Of a stretch of 64,000 nt of DNA, positions 10,343 through 18,097 are shown piece by piece. This DNA is from Chitinophaga pinensis (lineage in GTDB: Bacteria; Pseudomonadota; Gammaproteobacteria; Burkholderiales; SG8-41). A program made the translations under genes and the position numbers. The notes under the pieces were generated by a model. That model saw nothing but the letters and a program-made list of their open reading frames with translations. It searched no databases and was not told where the DNA came from. The first letter of the stretch is position 1, and each line of letters opens with the position of its first letter. The stretch lies in contig CALQCM020000013.1 of assembly GCA_943329075.2 (NCBI GenBank), positions 23,193 through 87,192 of the forward strand, given 5' to 3'.

Positions 10343-12046
10343 ATGGCCGAACAGCGCAAAAAACTCCGATTAGGCGAACTGCTGGTGCAGCAGGGGCTGA
10401 TCACACCCGATCAGCTCGGCATCGCGCTGGCCGAACAAAAAGGCAACAACATCCCGATCGGCCGCCAGCTGGTACGGTTAGGCTTCATCACTGAGGCGGC
10501 GATCCGCGACATCATGGCGCGCACGGTCGGCCAGGAGTCGATCGACCTCGCGCACGTCGTCGCCGACCCCGAGGCGTTGAAGCTGGTGCCACAGGATTTC
10601 GCCCGCCGCCACCGCGTGCTGCCGATCGCCTATGACGCCGACGAGCGCCAGCTCACGATCGCCACCACCGAAATCTTCAACGTCGTCGCCCTCGACCAGT
10701 TGCGGGCCTCGCTCGGCGCCGGCATCGAAATCAAAACCCAGCTCGCCGGCGAAGCGCAGCTTGAAGACTACTTCGACCAGTTTTACGGATACGAACTGTC
10801 GGTCGACGGCATACTGCAGGAAATCGAAACCGGCGAGATCGACTATCAAAGTCTCGGCGCCGGCGGCGAGGAATACACGCAGCCGATGGTGCGTCTGGTC
10901 AACGCCCTGCTGGTCGACGCCGTCAAGCGCGGCGCCTCGGACATTCACTTCGAGCCGGAATACGCGTTTCTGCGCATCCGCTACCGCATCGACGGCGTGC
11001 TTGAGACGGTGCGCAGTCTGCACAAGACCTACATGCCCGGCATCACGGTGCGCATCAAGGTCATCAGCGAAATGAACATCGCCGAGACGCGCGCACCGCA
11101 GGACGGCCGCATCTCGCTGACGCTGAACGGGCGCCCGATCGATTTTCGCGTCTCGACCCACCCGACGGTACACGGCGAAAACATCGTGCTGCGGATTCTC
11201 GACCGCGAGAAGTCGATCATCAGCCTCGACAAAATGAATCTGCCGGCGGAAACGATGAACCGCCTCAATCTGATGCTGGCGCGGCCCGAAGGCATCCTCA
11301 TCGTCACCGGCCCGACCGGCAGCGGCAAGACCACCACGTTGTATTCATTGCTGTCGCAGATGAACGACGAATCGGTCAACATCATGACGCTGGAGGATCC
11401 GGTCGAGTACCCGTTGACATTGATGCGCCAGACTTCGGTCAACGAGGCGGTCAAGATGGATTTCGCCAACGGCATCCGCTCGATGATGCGGCAGGACCCG
11501 GACATCATTCTGGTCGGCGAAATCCGCGATCGCGATACCGCCGAGATGGCATTCCGCGCCGCCATGACCGGCCACCAGGTGTTTTCAACACTGCATTCGA
11601 ACTCTGCGCTCGGCGCCTTTCCGCGCCTTCTGGATATCGGCATCCAGCCCGACATCATGGCCGGCAACATCATCGGCGTGGTGGCGCAGCGCCTGGTACG
11701 CGCGCTCTGCGTGCATTGCAAGGAAGCCTACATCCCAACCCCCGAGGAACGCAAAGTGCTGGGCGCCGGCGGTGCTGCGGCCGAGCACCTTTACCGGCCG
11801 GTCGGCTGCCAGCGTTGCGACAACAAGGGCTTCAAGGGCCGCCGGTCGGTCATGGAATTGCTGGTGATGGATGTCGAACTCGACGAACTGGTGGCGCGAC
11901 GCGCCACCGCCAAGGAACTGCGCGCGGCGGCGCTCGGCAACGGCTTCCGGCCGCTCGCCGAGGAGGCCATCGCGCTGGTGCTGAGCGGCACCAGTTCGCT
12001 GGCCGAGATATCACGCACGATCGACCTGACCGGCCGCTTTACCTGA
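10343..12046 (+). CDS. Pilus/secretion assembly ATPase GspE/MshE with MshEN domain
   Basis: The product has 567 residues. The N-terminus matches MshEN cyclic-di-GMP-binding repeats: RLGELLVQQGLITPDQL from residue 9, then a second repeat with GRQLVRLGFIT. The C-terminal ATPase domain has Walker A GPTGSGKTTT (323-332), Asp box IMTLEDPVEY, Walker B QDPDIILVGEIRD, a His box and a tetracysteine zinc motif (CVHC ... CQRC). It drives pilin polymerization at the inner membrane. The next gene begins 10 bp downstream. Binding of c-di-GMP is inferred from the motif, not shown. Confidence 0.93.
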   Translation: MAEQRKKLRLGELLVQQGLITPDQLGIALAEQKGNNIPIGRQLVRLGFITEAAIRDIMARTVGQESIDLAHVVADPEALKLVPQDFARRHRVLPIAYDADERQLTIATTEIFNVVALDQLRASLGAGIEIKTQLAGEAQLEDYFDQFYGYELSVDGILQEIETGEIDYQSLGAGGEEYTQPMVRLVNALLVDAVKRGASDIHFEPEYAFLRIRYRIDGVLETVRSLHKTYMPGITVRIKVISEMNIAETRAPQDGRISLTLNGRPIDFRVSTHPTVHGENIVLRILDREKSIISLDKMNLPAETMNRLNLMLARPEGILIVTGPTGSGKTTTLYSLLSQMNDESVNIMTLEDPVEYPLTLMRQTSVNEAVKMDFANGIRSMMRQDPDIILVGEIRDRDTAEMAFRAAMTGHQVFSTLHSNSALGAFPRLLDIGIQPDIMAGNIIGVVAQRLVRALCVHCKEAYIPTPEERKVLGAGGAAAEHLYRPVGCQRCDNKGFKGRRSVMELLVMDVELDELVARRATAKELRAAALGNGFRPLAEEAIALVLSGTSSLAEISRTIDLTGRFT

Positions 12047-12055
12047 TCGCCCCTC

Positions 12056-13264
12056 ATGCCCGCCTATCAATATAAAGCCGTCGACAAGAGCGGGCAGCCT
12101 GCACGCGGCGGACTGGATGCAGCCAACGAGGTCGATCTCGAGTTGCGGCTGCGCCGCATGGGCCTTGATCTCATCACGTTCCGCGAAATTGAAAAAACCG
12201 CCAGCGGCTTTGGCGGCGGCGGCAGCGTCACGCGCCGCGACCTGATTACCTTCTGCTTCGACATGGAGCAGATTTCGCGCTCGGGCATCCCGATTCTTGA
12301 GGGCCTCCGCGACCTGCGCGACTCGATCGAGAACCCGCGTTTTCGCGAAATTCTGACCACGCTGACCGAAGACATGGAGGGCGGTCGCGTTCTGTCGCAG
12401 GCCATGTCGCAGCACCCCCACGTGTTCGACAACGTGTTTGTCAGCCTGATCCGCGCCGGCGAGCAGGCCGGCCGCCTGACCGACATTTTTACCAGCCTCG
12501 CCAGCACGCTGAAATGGCAGGATGAGCTCGCGTCACAAACCAAGCGCCTGCTGATGTATCCGGCGTTTGTGCTGGTGGTCGTGACCGCGGTCATGATCTT
12601 CATGCTCGCCTATCTGGTACCGCAAATCGTGACGCTGCTCAAAGCCATGGGCGTCGCGCTGCCGATACAGACGAAGATTTTGATTTTTTTGTCGAACTTC
12701 GTGGTCAACTACTGGCCGTTTGTGTTCGGTATTCCGGTCGTTATCGTCGTCACACTGGTGGCCGTCGTCCGGCGCAGCCAGAAGGCACAGTACTTGTGGG
12801 ACTACACCAAACTTCGTTTGCCGGTGATCGGCCCGATCCTGCAGAAAATCATTATGTCGCGGTTTACCAACCTGTTCGCGCTGATGTACCAGTCGGGCAT
12901 CACCATTCTCGACGCGATCAAGACTTCCGAAGACATCGTCGGCAACCGCGTGATTGCCGACGGCCTGATGCGCGCCGGGCAGCAGATCAACGCCGGCGAA
13001 AGCCTCACCGAAACATTCCAGAACCTCGGCGTGTTTCCGCCGCTGGTGATCCGCATGCTGCGTGTCGGCGAGGCGACCGGCGCGCTCGACACCGCGCTGA
13101 TGAACGTCACCTACTTTTACAACCGCGACGTCAAGGATGCGGTCGACAAGGGCATGGCGATGATCGGGCCCGCGCTGACCGTGTTCATGGGCGGCATGAT
13201 GATGTTCATCATGTGGGCGGTGCTCGGACCTGTATATGATATTCTGGGCAAAGTAAAAACCTGA
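12056..13264 (+). CDS. GspF/MshG inner-membrane platform protein
   Basis: This 402-residue protein starts MPAYQYKAVDKSGQPARG, the standard GspF/PilC opening. It has two T2SSF domains (about 65-190 and 270-395), each followed by hydrophobic helices (LVVVTAVMIFMLAYLVPQIV and MGGMMMFIMWAVLGPVY), and the motif GEQAGRL. It forms the rotor or platform for pilin extraction from the membrane with the ATPase at 10343. Spacing of 9 bp to that gene supports a shared operon. Confidence 0.95.
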   Translation: MPAYQYKAVDKSGQPARGGLDAANEVDLELRLRRMGLDLITFREIEKTASGFGGGGSVTRRDLITFCFDMEQISRSGIPILEGLRDLRDSIENPRFREILTTLTEDMEGGRVLSQAMSQHPHVFDNVFVSLIRAGEQAGRLTDIFTSLASTLKWQDELASQTKRLLMYPAFVLVVVTAVMIFMLAYLVPQIVTLLKAMGVALPIQTKILIFLSNFVVNYWPFVFGIPVVIVVTLVAVVRRSQKAQYLWDYTKLRLPVIGPILQKIIMSRFTNLFALMYQSGITILDAIKTSEDIVGNRVIADGLMRAGQQINAGESLTETFQNLGVFPPLVIRMLRVGEATGALDTALMNVTYFYNRDVKDAVDKGMAMIGPALTVFMGGMMMFIMWAVLGPVYDILGKVKT

Positions 13265-13295
13265 CCAAGTCACCGGCACAGACCTTACTCAAAAC

Positions 13296-14870
13296 ATGGC
13301 CGAAAGTCTTTTAATTTGTGTATCCGCCGCGCAGGTCAGCGCGGCGCACTGGCACGGCGGCCATTTCTCGACCTGCACGGTGTTTGAAAACGACGACAAC
13401 GGCGTGGTCGCGTTCAAGGAGTTTCTGCAACAGAGCAAACGCATGCCGGTCAAGATGATCGTCGACGCGGTCGAGGAAGACTACCGCTTCGAATCAATGC
13501 CGCACAGTTTCGGCAGCGACCGCAGCGAAATGCTCAACCGCAAACTCAAACAGCATTATCGCAACACACCCTATTTCAGCGCCCGCGGGCAGGGCCGCGA
13601 CACCGGCAAACGCCGCGACGACCGTTATCTGTTCTGCGCACTGACCAACCCGGAACTGATCACGAACTGGCTCAAGGCGGTTCAGGAACGCGATATGCCG
13701 GTGGTCGGCATTTACCTGCTGCCGACCGTCAGCGCGGGGCTGCTCGACAAACTGAGCCTCAAGCAGCCCAACCTGCTGCTGGTTTCGCTGCACAACGCCG
13801 GCATGCGGCTGACCTATTTCCGCGACCAGAAGCTGCGCATCAGCCGCCTCGCGCGCACCGACGCCCGCGGCCCCAACGCGACCAAGGGCTACGCCGAGGA
13901 AATTTCAAACACGCGGTTGTACCTGCACGCCCTGCGCGTAATGACACTCGACGAACATCTGTCGGTGTTGATCGTCGACCGCGATGACAGCCTTGCCGAA
14001 CTCGTGCAAAGCATTGCGCGGGATAGTCCGAACATCGACTGCCGGCGCATTGACCGCCAGCAGATTTCGAATAATCTGGGCATGACGGTGCAGGCGCTCG
14101 AGTCGTCGAACGACGCGCTCTATCTACATCTGCTCGGCCTGCGGGCACCCGCAAACAATCTTGCGCCCGCCCCCGTCACTGCGAGCTTTCGACAGCATCA
14201 GTTGCGGCGCGGGCTGTATACGCTGACCGGCCTGACCACATTGACGATCGCCGCCTGGTGCGGGGTGAATGTCTACCAGATCGTCGATACCGGCCTCGAT
14301 ATCGACAACGCGAAACGGCAAACCGCCGAGCTGCAGTCGCAGTATCTCGCAGCAACCCGCGAGTTTCCGGCGGCACCAACCAATGCGGAGAATCTGGAAC
14401 GCGCCGTCGAAATCTCAAAAAAGATCGGCGCCACCACGCGCTCGCCTGAACTCATGATGGAACTGCTGAGCGAGGCGCTCGAGCAAAATCCGTCGATTTA
14501 CATGCGGCTGTTCGGCTGGAAATACGATCGTAGCGAAATCGGCGCGGAAGGCATCGGCTCAAAGGGAACGGCCCCGACCGCTGCGACGAACATGCCGCCG
14601 CCCCCGCCGGGTGCCGATATGCGCAAACAAAGCGCGTTAATCGAGGGTGAGGTGCGGCCGTTCCGCGGCGACTACCGCGCGGCGATCGAGTCGATCAAGA
14701 CGTTCGCCGGCACAATCTCCAAACGGCCCGAGGTGGCAGACGTCAAGATCGTGAAACTGCCGCTCGACATCAACCCGACCCTGTCACTGTCCGGCAACAC
14801 CACTGAAAACCGCGATCAGATCGGCAAGGCCGAGTTCAAGGTCGTGATCGTCTTTAAACAATCGATATGA
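13296..14870 (+). CDS. PilM/PilN-like (GspL/MshI-type) assembly protein
   Basis: The product has 524 residues. The N-terminal 290 residues look like a cytoplasmic actin-like PilM/MshI domain, though divergent. A single membrane helix follows (about 310-328, LYTLTGLTTLTIAAWCGVNV) and then a PilN-like periplasmic coiled-coil part (LDIDNAKRQTAELQSQY). This is a PilM-PilN fusion layout like GspL. In pilus machines it links the ATPase to the PilO-like protein encoded next. The start ATG 13296 is 31 bp after gspF. Assignment rests on layout and position more than on strong motifs. Confidence 0.75.
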   Translation: MAESLLICVSAAQVSAAHWHGGHFSTCTVFENDDNGVVAFKEFLQQSKRMPVKMIVDAVEEDYRFESMPHSFGSDRSEMLNRKLKQHYRNTPYFSARGQGRDTGKRRDDRYLFCALTNPELITNWLKAVQERDMPVVGIYLLPTVSAGLLDKLSLKQPNLLLVSLHNAGMRLTYFRDQKLRISRLARTDARGPNATKGYAEEISNTRLYLHALRVMTLDEHLSVLIVDRDDSLAELVQSIARDSPNIDCRRIDRQQISNNLGMTVQALESSNDALYLHLLGLRAPANNLAPAPVTASFRQHQLRRGLYTLTGLTTLTIAAWCGVNVYQIVDTGLDIDNAKRQTAELQSQYLAATREFPAAPTNAENLERAVEISKKIGATTRSPELMMELLSEALEQNPSIYMRLFGWKYDRSEIGAEGIGSKGTAPTAATNMPPPPPGADMRKQSALIEGEVRPFRGDYRAAIESIKTFAGTISKRPEVADVKIVKLPLDINPTLSLSGNTTENRDQIGKAEFKVVIVFKQSI

Positions 14871-15502
14871 ATACCGACGATTTAAAAGCGCTGCGCAACC
14901 CGCTGATCCTGCTCGCGGCGATTGTCGCAATCGGTGTCGCGGCCATTTTTTACCTGAACCAGTCGCTCGCCACCATGCGCAAGGATTTCACGCAGAAAAC
15001 CAACGTGATGCGCGAGGCGCGCACGCGCCTGCAGCGTTCGGGCGATGAAAAACAGATCATCGTGCGGCAGCTGCCGAGCTATTCAAATCTCGAGCGCATC
15101 GGTTTTGTCGGCGAAGAGCAGCGTCTGAACTGGGTCGAGGGCTTGCGTCTGTCCAACCAGCAATCGCAGCTCTTTGGCGTCAGCTACCAGATCGGCGCGC
15201 AGCAACCTTACCCGTTTGCCAGCGAACTCAACCCCGGCCAACTGACAATCCACCATTCGCTGATGAAAATAAATTTCAACCTGTTGCACGAGGGCGACCT
15301 GATGCGGTTGCTCAGCACACTCGGCAAACAGGGCGCCGGGTTCTTCTCGGTCAACCAGTGCCAGATGGACCGCTTGGGCACTGCCAACGTCACCGCCAGC
15401 AGTGCGGTGCGTTATCAGCCCAACCTGCGTGCCGAATGTGACCTGTCATGGATTACCGTGACCGCACCGTCGGTTCCCAATGCGGCGGAGAAAAAACCGT
15501 GA
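14867..15502 (+). CDS. PilO/MshJ-like assembly protein
   Basis: This 211-residue protein has a short cytoplasmic N-terminus, one membrane helix at about residues 13-33 (NPLILLAAIVAIGVAAIFYL), a coiled-coil region (LATMRKDFTQKTNVMREART) and a small periplasmic domain with two cysteines (residues about 166 and 192). That is the PilO/GspM arrangement. The ATG overlaps the stop of the preceding gene (ATGA). It is likely to form a heterodimer with the PilN-like part of the 13296 product. Confidence 0.75.
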   Translation: MNTDDLKALRNPLILLAAIVAIGVAAIFYLNQSLATMRKDFTQKTNVMREARTRLQRSGDEKQIIVRQLPSYSNLERIGFVGEEQRLNWVEGLRLSNQQSQLFGVSYQIGAQQPYPFASELNPGQLTIHHSLMKINFNLLHEGDLMRLLSTLGKQGAGFFSVNQCQMDRLGTANVTASSAVRYQPNLRAECDLSWITVTAPSVPNAAEKKP

Positions 15503-16116
15503 GCACTCGCGCCCTGATCGCCGTTATGTTGCTTGTCGCGTCGAGTACGGCCGCAGCTGAAATCGGCCGCATGTTCTTCACGCCGGCGCAGCGCGCAGCG
15601 CTGGATGCGGCGCGCAAACAAAACATCCGCGTCGATATCGGCAACGACGAAGCCGAGAAACCGCCGACAGCACCCGCCGCTACCGCACCAGTGCCGCAAA
15701 CGGTGCGCCTGAACGGCATGATCCAGCGCAGCGACGGCAAGAACACCGTGTGGCTGAACAACAAGCCGATCACCGACCAGCATGCGGGCGGCATGAACTT
15801 TTCGACCAGCCGCAACGACACGCGCGTCAAGCTGCAACTGCCCGAAGGCGGACGCAGCATGGACCTCAAGGTCGGCCAGACCGCGGAAATCGTCAGCGGC
15901 ACGATCGAGGAAAGCTACAACCGCCGCGCGCCCCTGAAAATCGAGGACAAAACGCCGCCGCCCGCTGCCGGAAATGATGCTGCGGGTGTACAAAAACGCA
16001 CAGCGGAAGCCACCCCCGACTCCATAGAATCCTCCTCACGGTTGCAACGTAAACCGCGCGCCGCGCCCCGCGACGCGCAAGACGAAACGCCTGCGGGCGG
16101 CCCGGACGCGAGGTAA
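15499..16116 (+). CDS. PilP/MshK-like periplasmic protein
   Basis: I use the GTG at 15499, which overlaps the previous stop (GTGA). The frame extends further upstream, but that part lies inside the preceding gene. The 205-residue product has a cleavable signal peptide (LIAVMLLVASSTAAAEIG) and a small beta-rich domain with the segments VRLNGMIQRSDGKNTVWLNN and LKVGQTAEI. This resembles MshK or the homology region of PilP/GspC, which contacts the secretin. The C-terminal 60 residues are charged and probably disordered. Confidence 0.7.
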   Translation: MSTRALIAVMLLVASSTAAAEIGRMFFTPAQRAALDAARKQNIRVDIGNDEAEKPPTAPAATAPVPQTVRLNGMIQRSDGKNTVWLNNKPITDQHAGGMNFSTSRNDTRVKLQLPEGGRSMDLKVGQTAEIVSGTIEESYNRRAPLKIEDKTPPPAAGNDAAGVQKRTAEATPDSIESSSRLQRKPRAAPRDAQDETPAGGPDAR

Positions 16117-16122
16117 CAGAAC

Positions 16123-16164
16123 TCGCTCCTCCGGCCGCCACCTGCGGGCCGACGGGAGGAGCGA
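16123..16164 (+). promoter_or_regulatory. Hairpin sequestering the ribosome binding site of the large prepilin
   Basis: TCGCTCCTCC (16123-16132) is perfectly complementary to GGAGGAGCGA (16155-16164), a 10-bp stem. Inside the loop GGCC (16133-16136) can also pair with GGCC (16147-16150). The 3' arm contains the Shine-Dalgarno GGGAGGAG of the gene starting at 16167, so the folded RNA would block initiation. No T-run follows, so it does not look like a terminator. Confidence 0.6.
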
Positions 16165-16166
16165 AG

Positions 16167-17357
16167 ATGGATCGTTACACCTTAAGCAGGCGGCAATATC
16201 AGCGCGGCCACACCCTGCTTGCGATGGTCACGGCCTTCGGCATATTCACCACCGCCGCCGTAACCGCGCTTGGCTCCGTCACACTGGGCGAACGGCAATC
16301 CGGCAAAACCAGCGCCGTGCTTGCGCAGGCCAAACAGGCGCTGATCGGGCGCGCTGCCAGCGATGCCAATCATCCGGGCAGCCTGCCCTGTCCCGACGCG
16401 GCAACCAATATCGCCGGCAACAACGTCCCCAACGACGGCATTGCTGATCTATTGTCGGGCCCGGTGTGCCCCAGCAGCATCGGCCGCCTGCCCTGGCGCA
16501 CGCTGGGACTCCCCGACCTGCGCGATGCCGACGGCGAACGCCTGTGGTACCTGCTGGCGCCGGCCTACCAGGACAGCACTTCGAAAATCATCAATCCGGG
16601 CACCAGCGGCCAGATCAGCGGTTACGCCTGCGACGACAGCGCGACGGCGGCACAGAGCTGGCCCTGCGACAACCCGCGCCTCGTTGCAGCCACACCCTGG
16701 GTCGCGGTGGTGTTTGCGCCGGGCAAACTGCTCCCCGCCCAAATCCGCGATGTCGCGCATGCCGGTGACTTCGCGCAATTTCTTGAATCGTACAACCCGT
16801 CGGATCCGCTGCGACTGCGCACTGCCGCGGGTGCCGCACACAACGACCGCCTAACGACGATTTCAGCGGACGACATTTTTGCGCAGGTGCAACGCCGGGT
16901 CGCCACCGAAATACAGCGGGTGCAGTCGAAATATCTCGCCGCCACGGCTGCACAGGGACAGGCCCGCTTGCCGTGGCCGGCGGTGGCGTGCGCATCGTCG
17001 ACGCTGTGCGAGGGCACGCCACTGGCGCCACCGTTGCCAGCGACCGCGCGCGGTTACCTGCCAAGCGATGATGCGCTGCTTAACCAGATCATGGCGGCCC
17101 AGGGCATGACGTGGTTCGACCACAACCACTGGCGCACCACGGTCACCTATTTGGTCGACGCGTCCTGCGCCGGTGCGGCTGGCACTGCGCCGTGCGGCAC
17201 TGCGTTGGCCGCCACGGATACGCGGCCGTTTCCCGCCGGCACCACGCTGGTGGGCGGCCACCTGAATACCATCGGCACCGGCACCCGTGCCGTCATTTCA
17301 TTCGCGGGGGTCGCCGGCGGCAGCGCAAAAACACGCATCGCATTCGCACTTCAATAA
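16167..17357 (+). CDS. Large prepilin-like protein lacking Glu5 (GspK-like tip candidate)
   Basis: This 396-residue protein has a type III signal: the leader MDRYTLSRRQYQRG, then HTLLAMVTAFGIFTTAAVTA after the predicted cleavage. The mature residue 5 is Ala instead of the usual Glu. GspK-type tip pseudopilins are also unusually large and lack Glu5, so it may cap the fibre. The globular part has paired cysteines and the motif GSLPCPD...GRLPWRTLGLPDLRDADG, shared with the next gene, so the two are paralogous. Translation may be gated by the hairpin at 16123-16164. Confidence 0.8.
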   Translation: MDRYTLSRRQYQRGHTLLAMVTAFGIFTTAAVTALGSVTLGERQSGKTSAVLAQAKQALIGRAASDANHPGSLPCPDAATNIAGNNVPNDGIADLLSGPVCPSSIGRLPWRTLGLPDLRDADGERLWYLLAPAYQDSTSKIINPGTSGQISGYACDDSATAAQSWPCDNPRLVAATPWVAVVFAPGKLLPAQIRDVAHAGDFAQFLESYNPSDPLRLRTAAGAAHNDRLTTISADDIFAQVQRRVATEIQRVQSKYLAATAAQGQARLPWPAVACASSTLCEGTPLAPPLPATARGYLPSDDALLNQIMAAQGMTWFDHNHWRTTVTYLVDASCAGAAGTAPCGTALAATDTRPFPAGTTLVGGHLNTIGTGTRAVISFAGVAGGSAKTRIAFALQ

Positions 17358-17371
17358 AAGGAGGCCAGATC

Positions 17372-18097
17372 ATGTCGAACCAATGTAAGCGTTTGCAAAC
17401 CAGAACTTCCGGCTTTACGCTGATCGAATGCGCCATCGGCATGTTGATCATGACTTTTTTATTGTCGGCATTGATACCGCCATTGACCGCGCAAATCGAG
17501 CAGCGGCAATTCAACGATACGCAAACGTCACTGACACAAATTTCCGACGCGTTAACCGGCTTCGCGATCGCGAACGGCTTTCTGCCCTGCCCCGACCGCA
17601 CCGTCGGCGCCGGCGCCAACGACGGCATCGAGGATCTCAACGCAGGCGCCACCAATTGCGCGGTTGCCGAAGGCAACATTCCCTGGGCCACGCTGGGCGT
17701 CGCCGGCTCCGACAGCTGGGGCAACTATTTCCGCTACCGCGTCACAGCGGCATTCACGGACCGCGCCAATCCGTTCAAATTGAACAGCAACGGAAACATC
17801 ACGGTGCAATGCCCGGCAACCTCGTGCGGCACGCCGACCATCTACACCAACAGTGCGCCGGCCGTGCTGGTGTCGCACGGCCGCAACGGCTTTGGCGCGG
17901 TCAATTCGCTGACGCGGACGTTAAACGCCGCGCCAGCCAGCAACGACGAATTGGCCAACAGCGACGGCAACGCTGCATTTATCAGCCGCACCGCGGGCGC
18001 GCCGAGTGCCGCAGCCGGCGAATTCGACGATCAGATCGTCTGGTTGTCGACGGCCATCCTGCTCAACAAAATGATCACGGCGCAGAAGCTGCCGTGA
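17372..18097 (+). CDS. Prepilin with N-terminal methylation motif
   Basis: ATG 17372 follows a strong AAAGGAGG, which settles the start; the frame is open much further upstream inside the previous gene. The 241-residue product has the cleavage site SG/FTLIECAIG with Glu5, then a hydrophobic helix. The globular part repeats the pattern of its upstream neighbour: GFLPCPD, a cysteine pair, NIPWATLGV and DSWGNYFRY. It is probably a minor or alternative pilin. Its 3' end overlaps the convergent kinase gene by 23 bp. Confidence 0.88.
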   Translation: MSNQCKRLQTRTSGFTLIECAIGMLIMTFLLSALIPPLTAQIEQRQFNDTQTSLTQISDALTGFAIANGFLPCPDRTVGAGANDGIEDLNAGATNCAVAEGNIPWATLGVAGSDSWGNYFRYRVTAAFTDRANPFKLNSNGNITVQCPATSCGTPTIYTNSAPAVLVSHGRNGFGAVNSLTRTLNAAPASNDELANSDGNAAFISRTAGAPSAAAGEFDDQIVWLSTAILLNKMITAQKLP

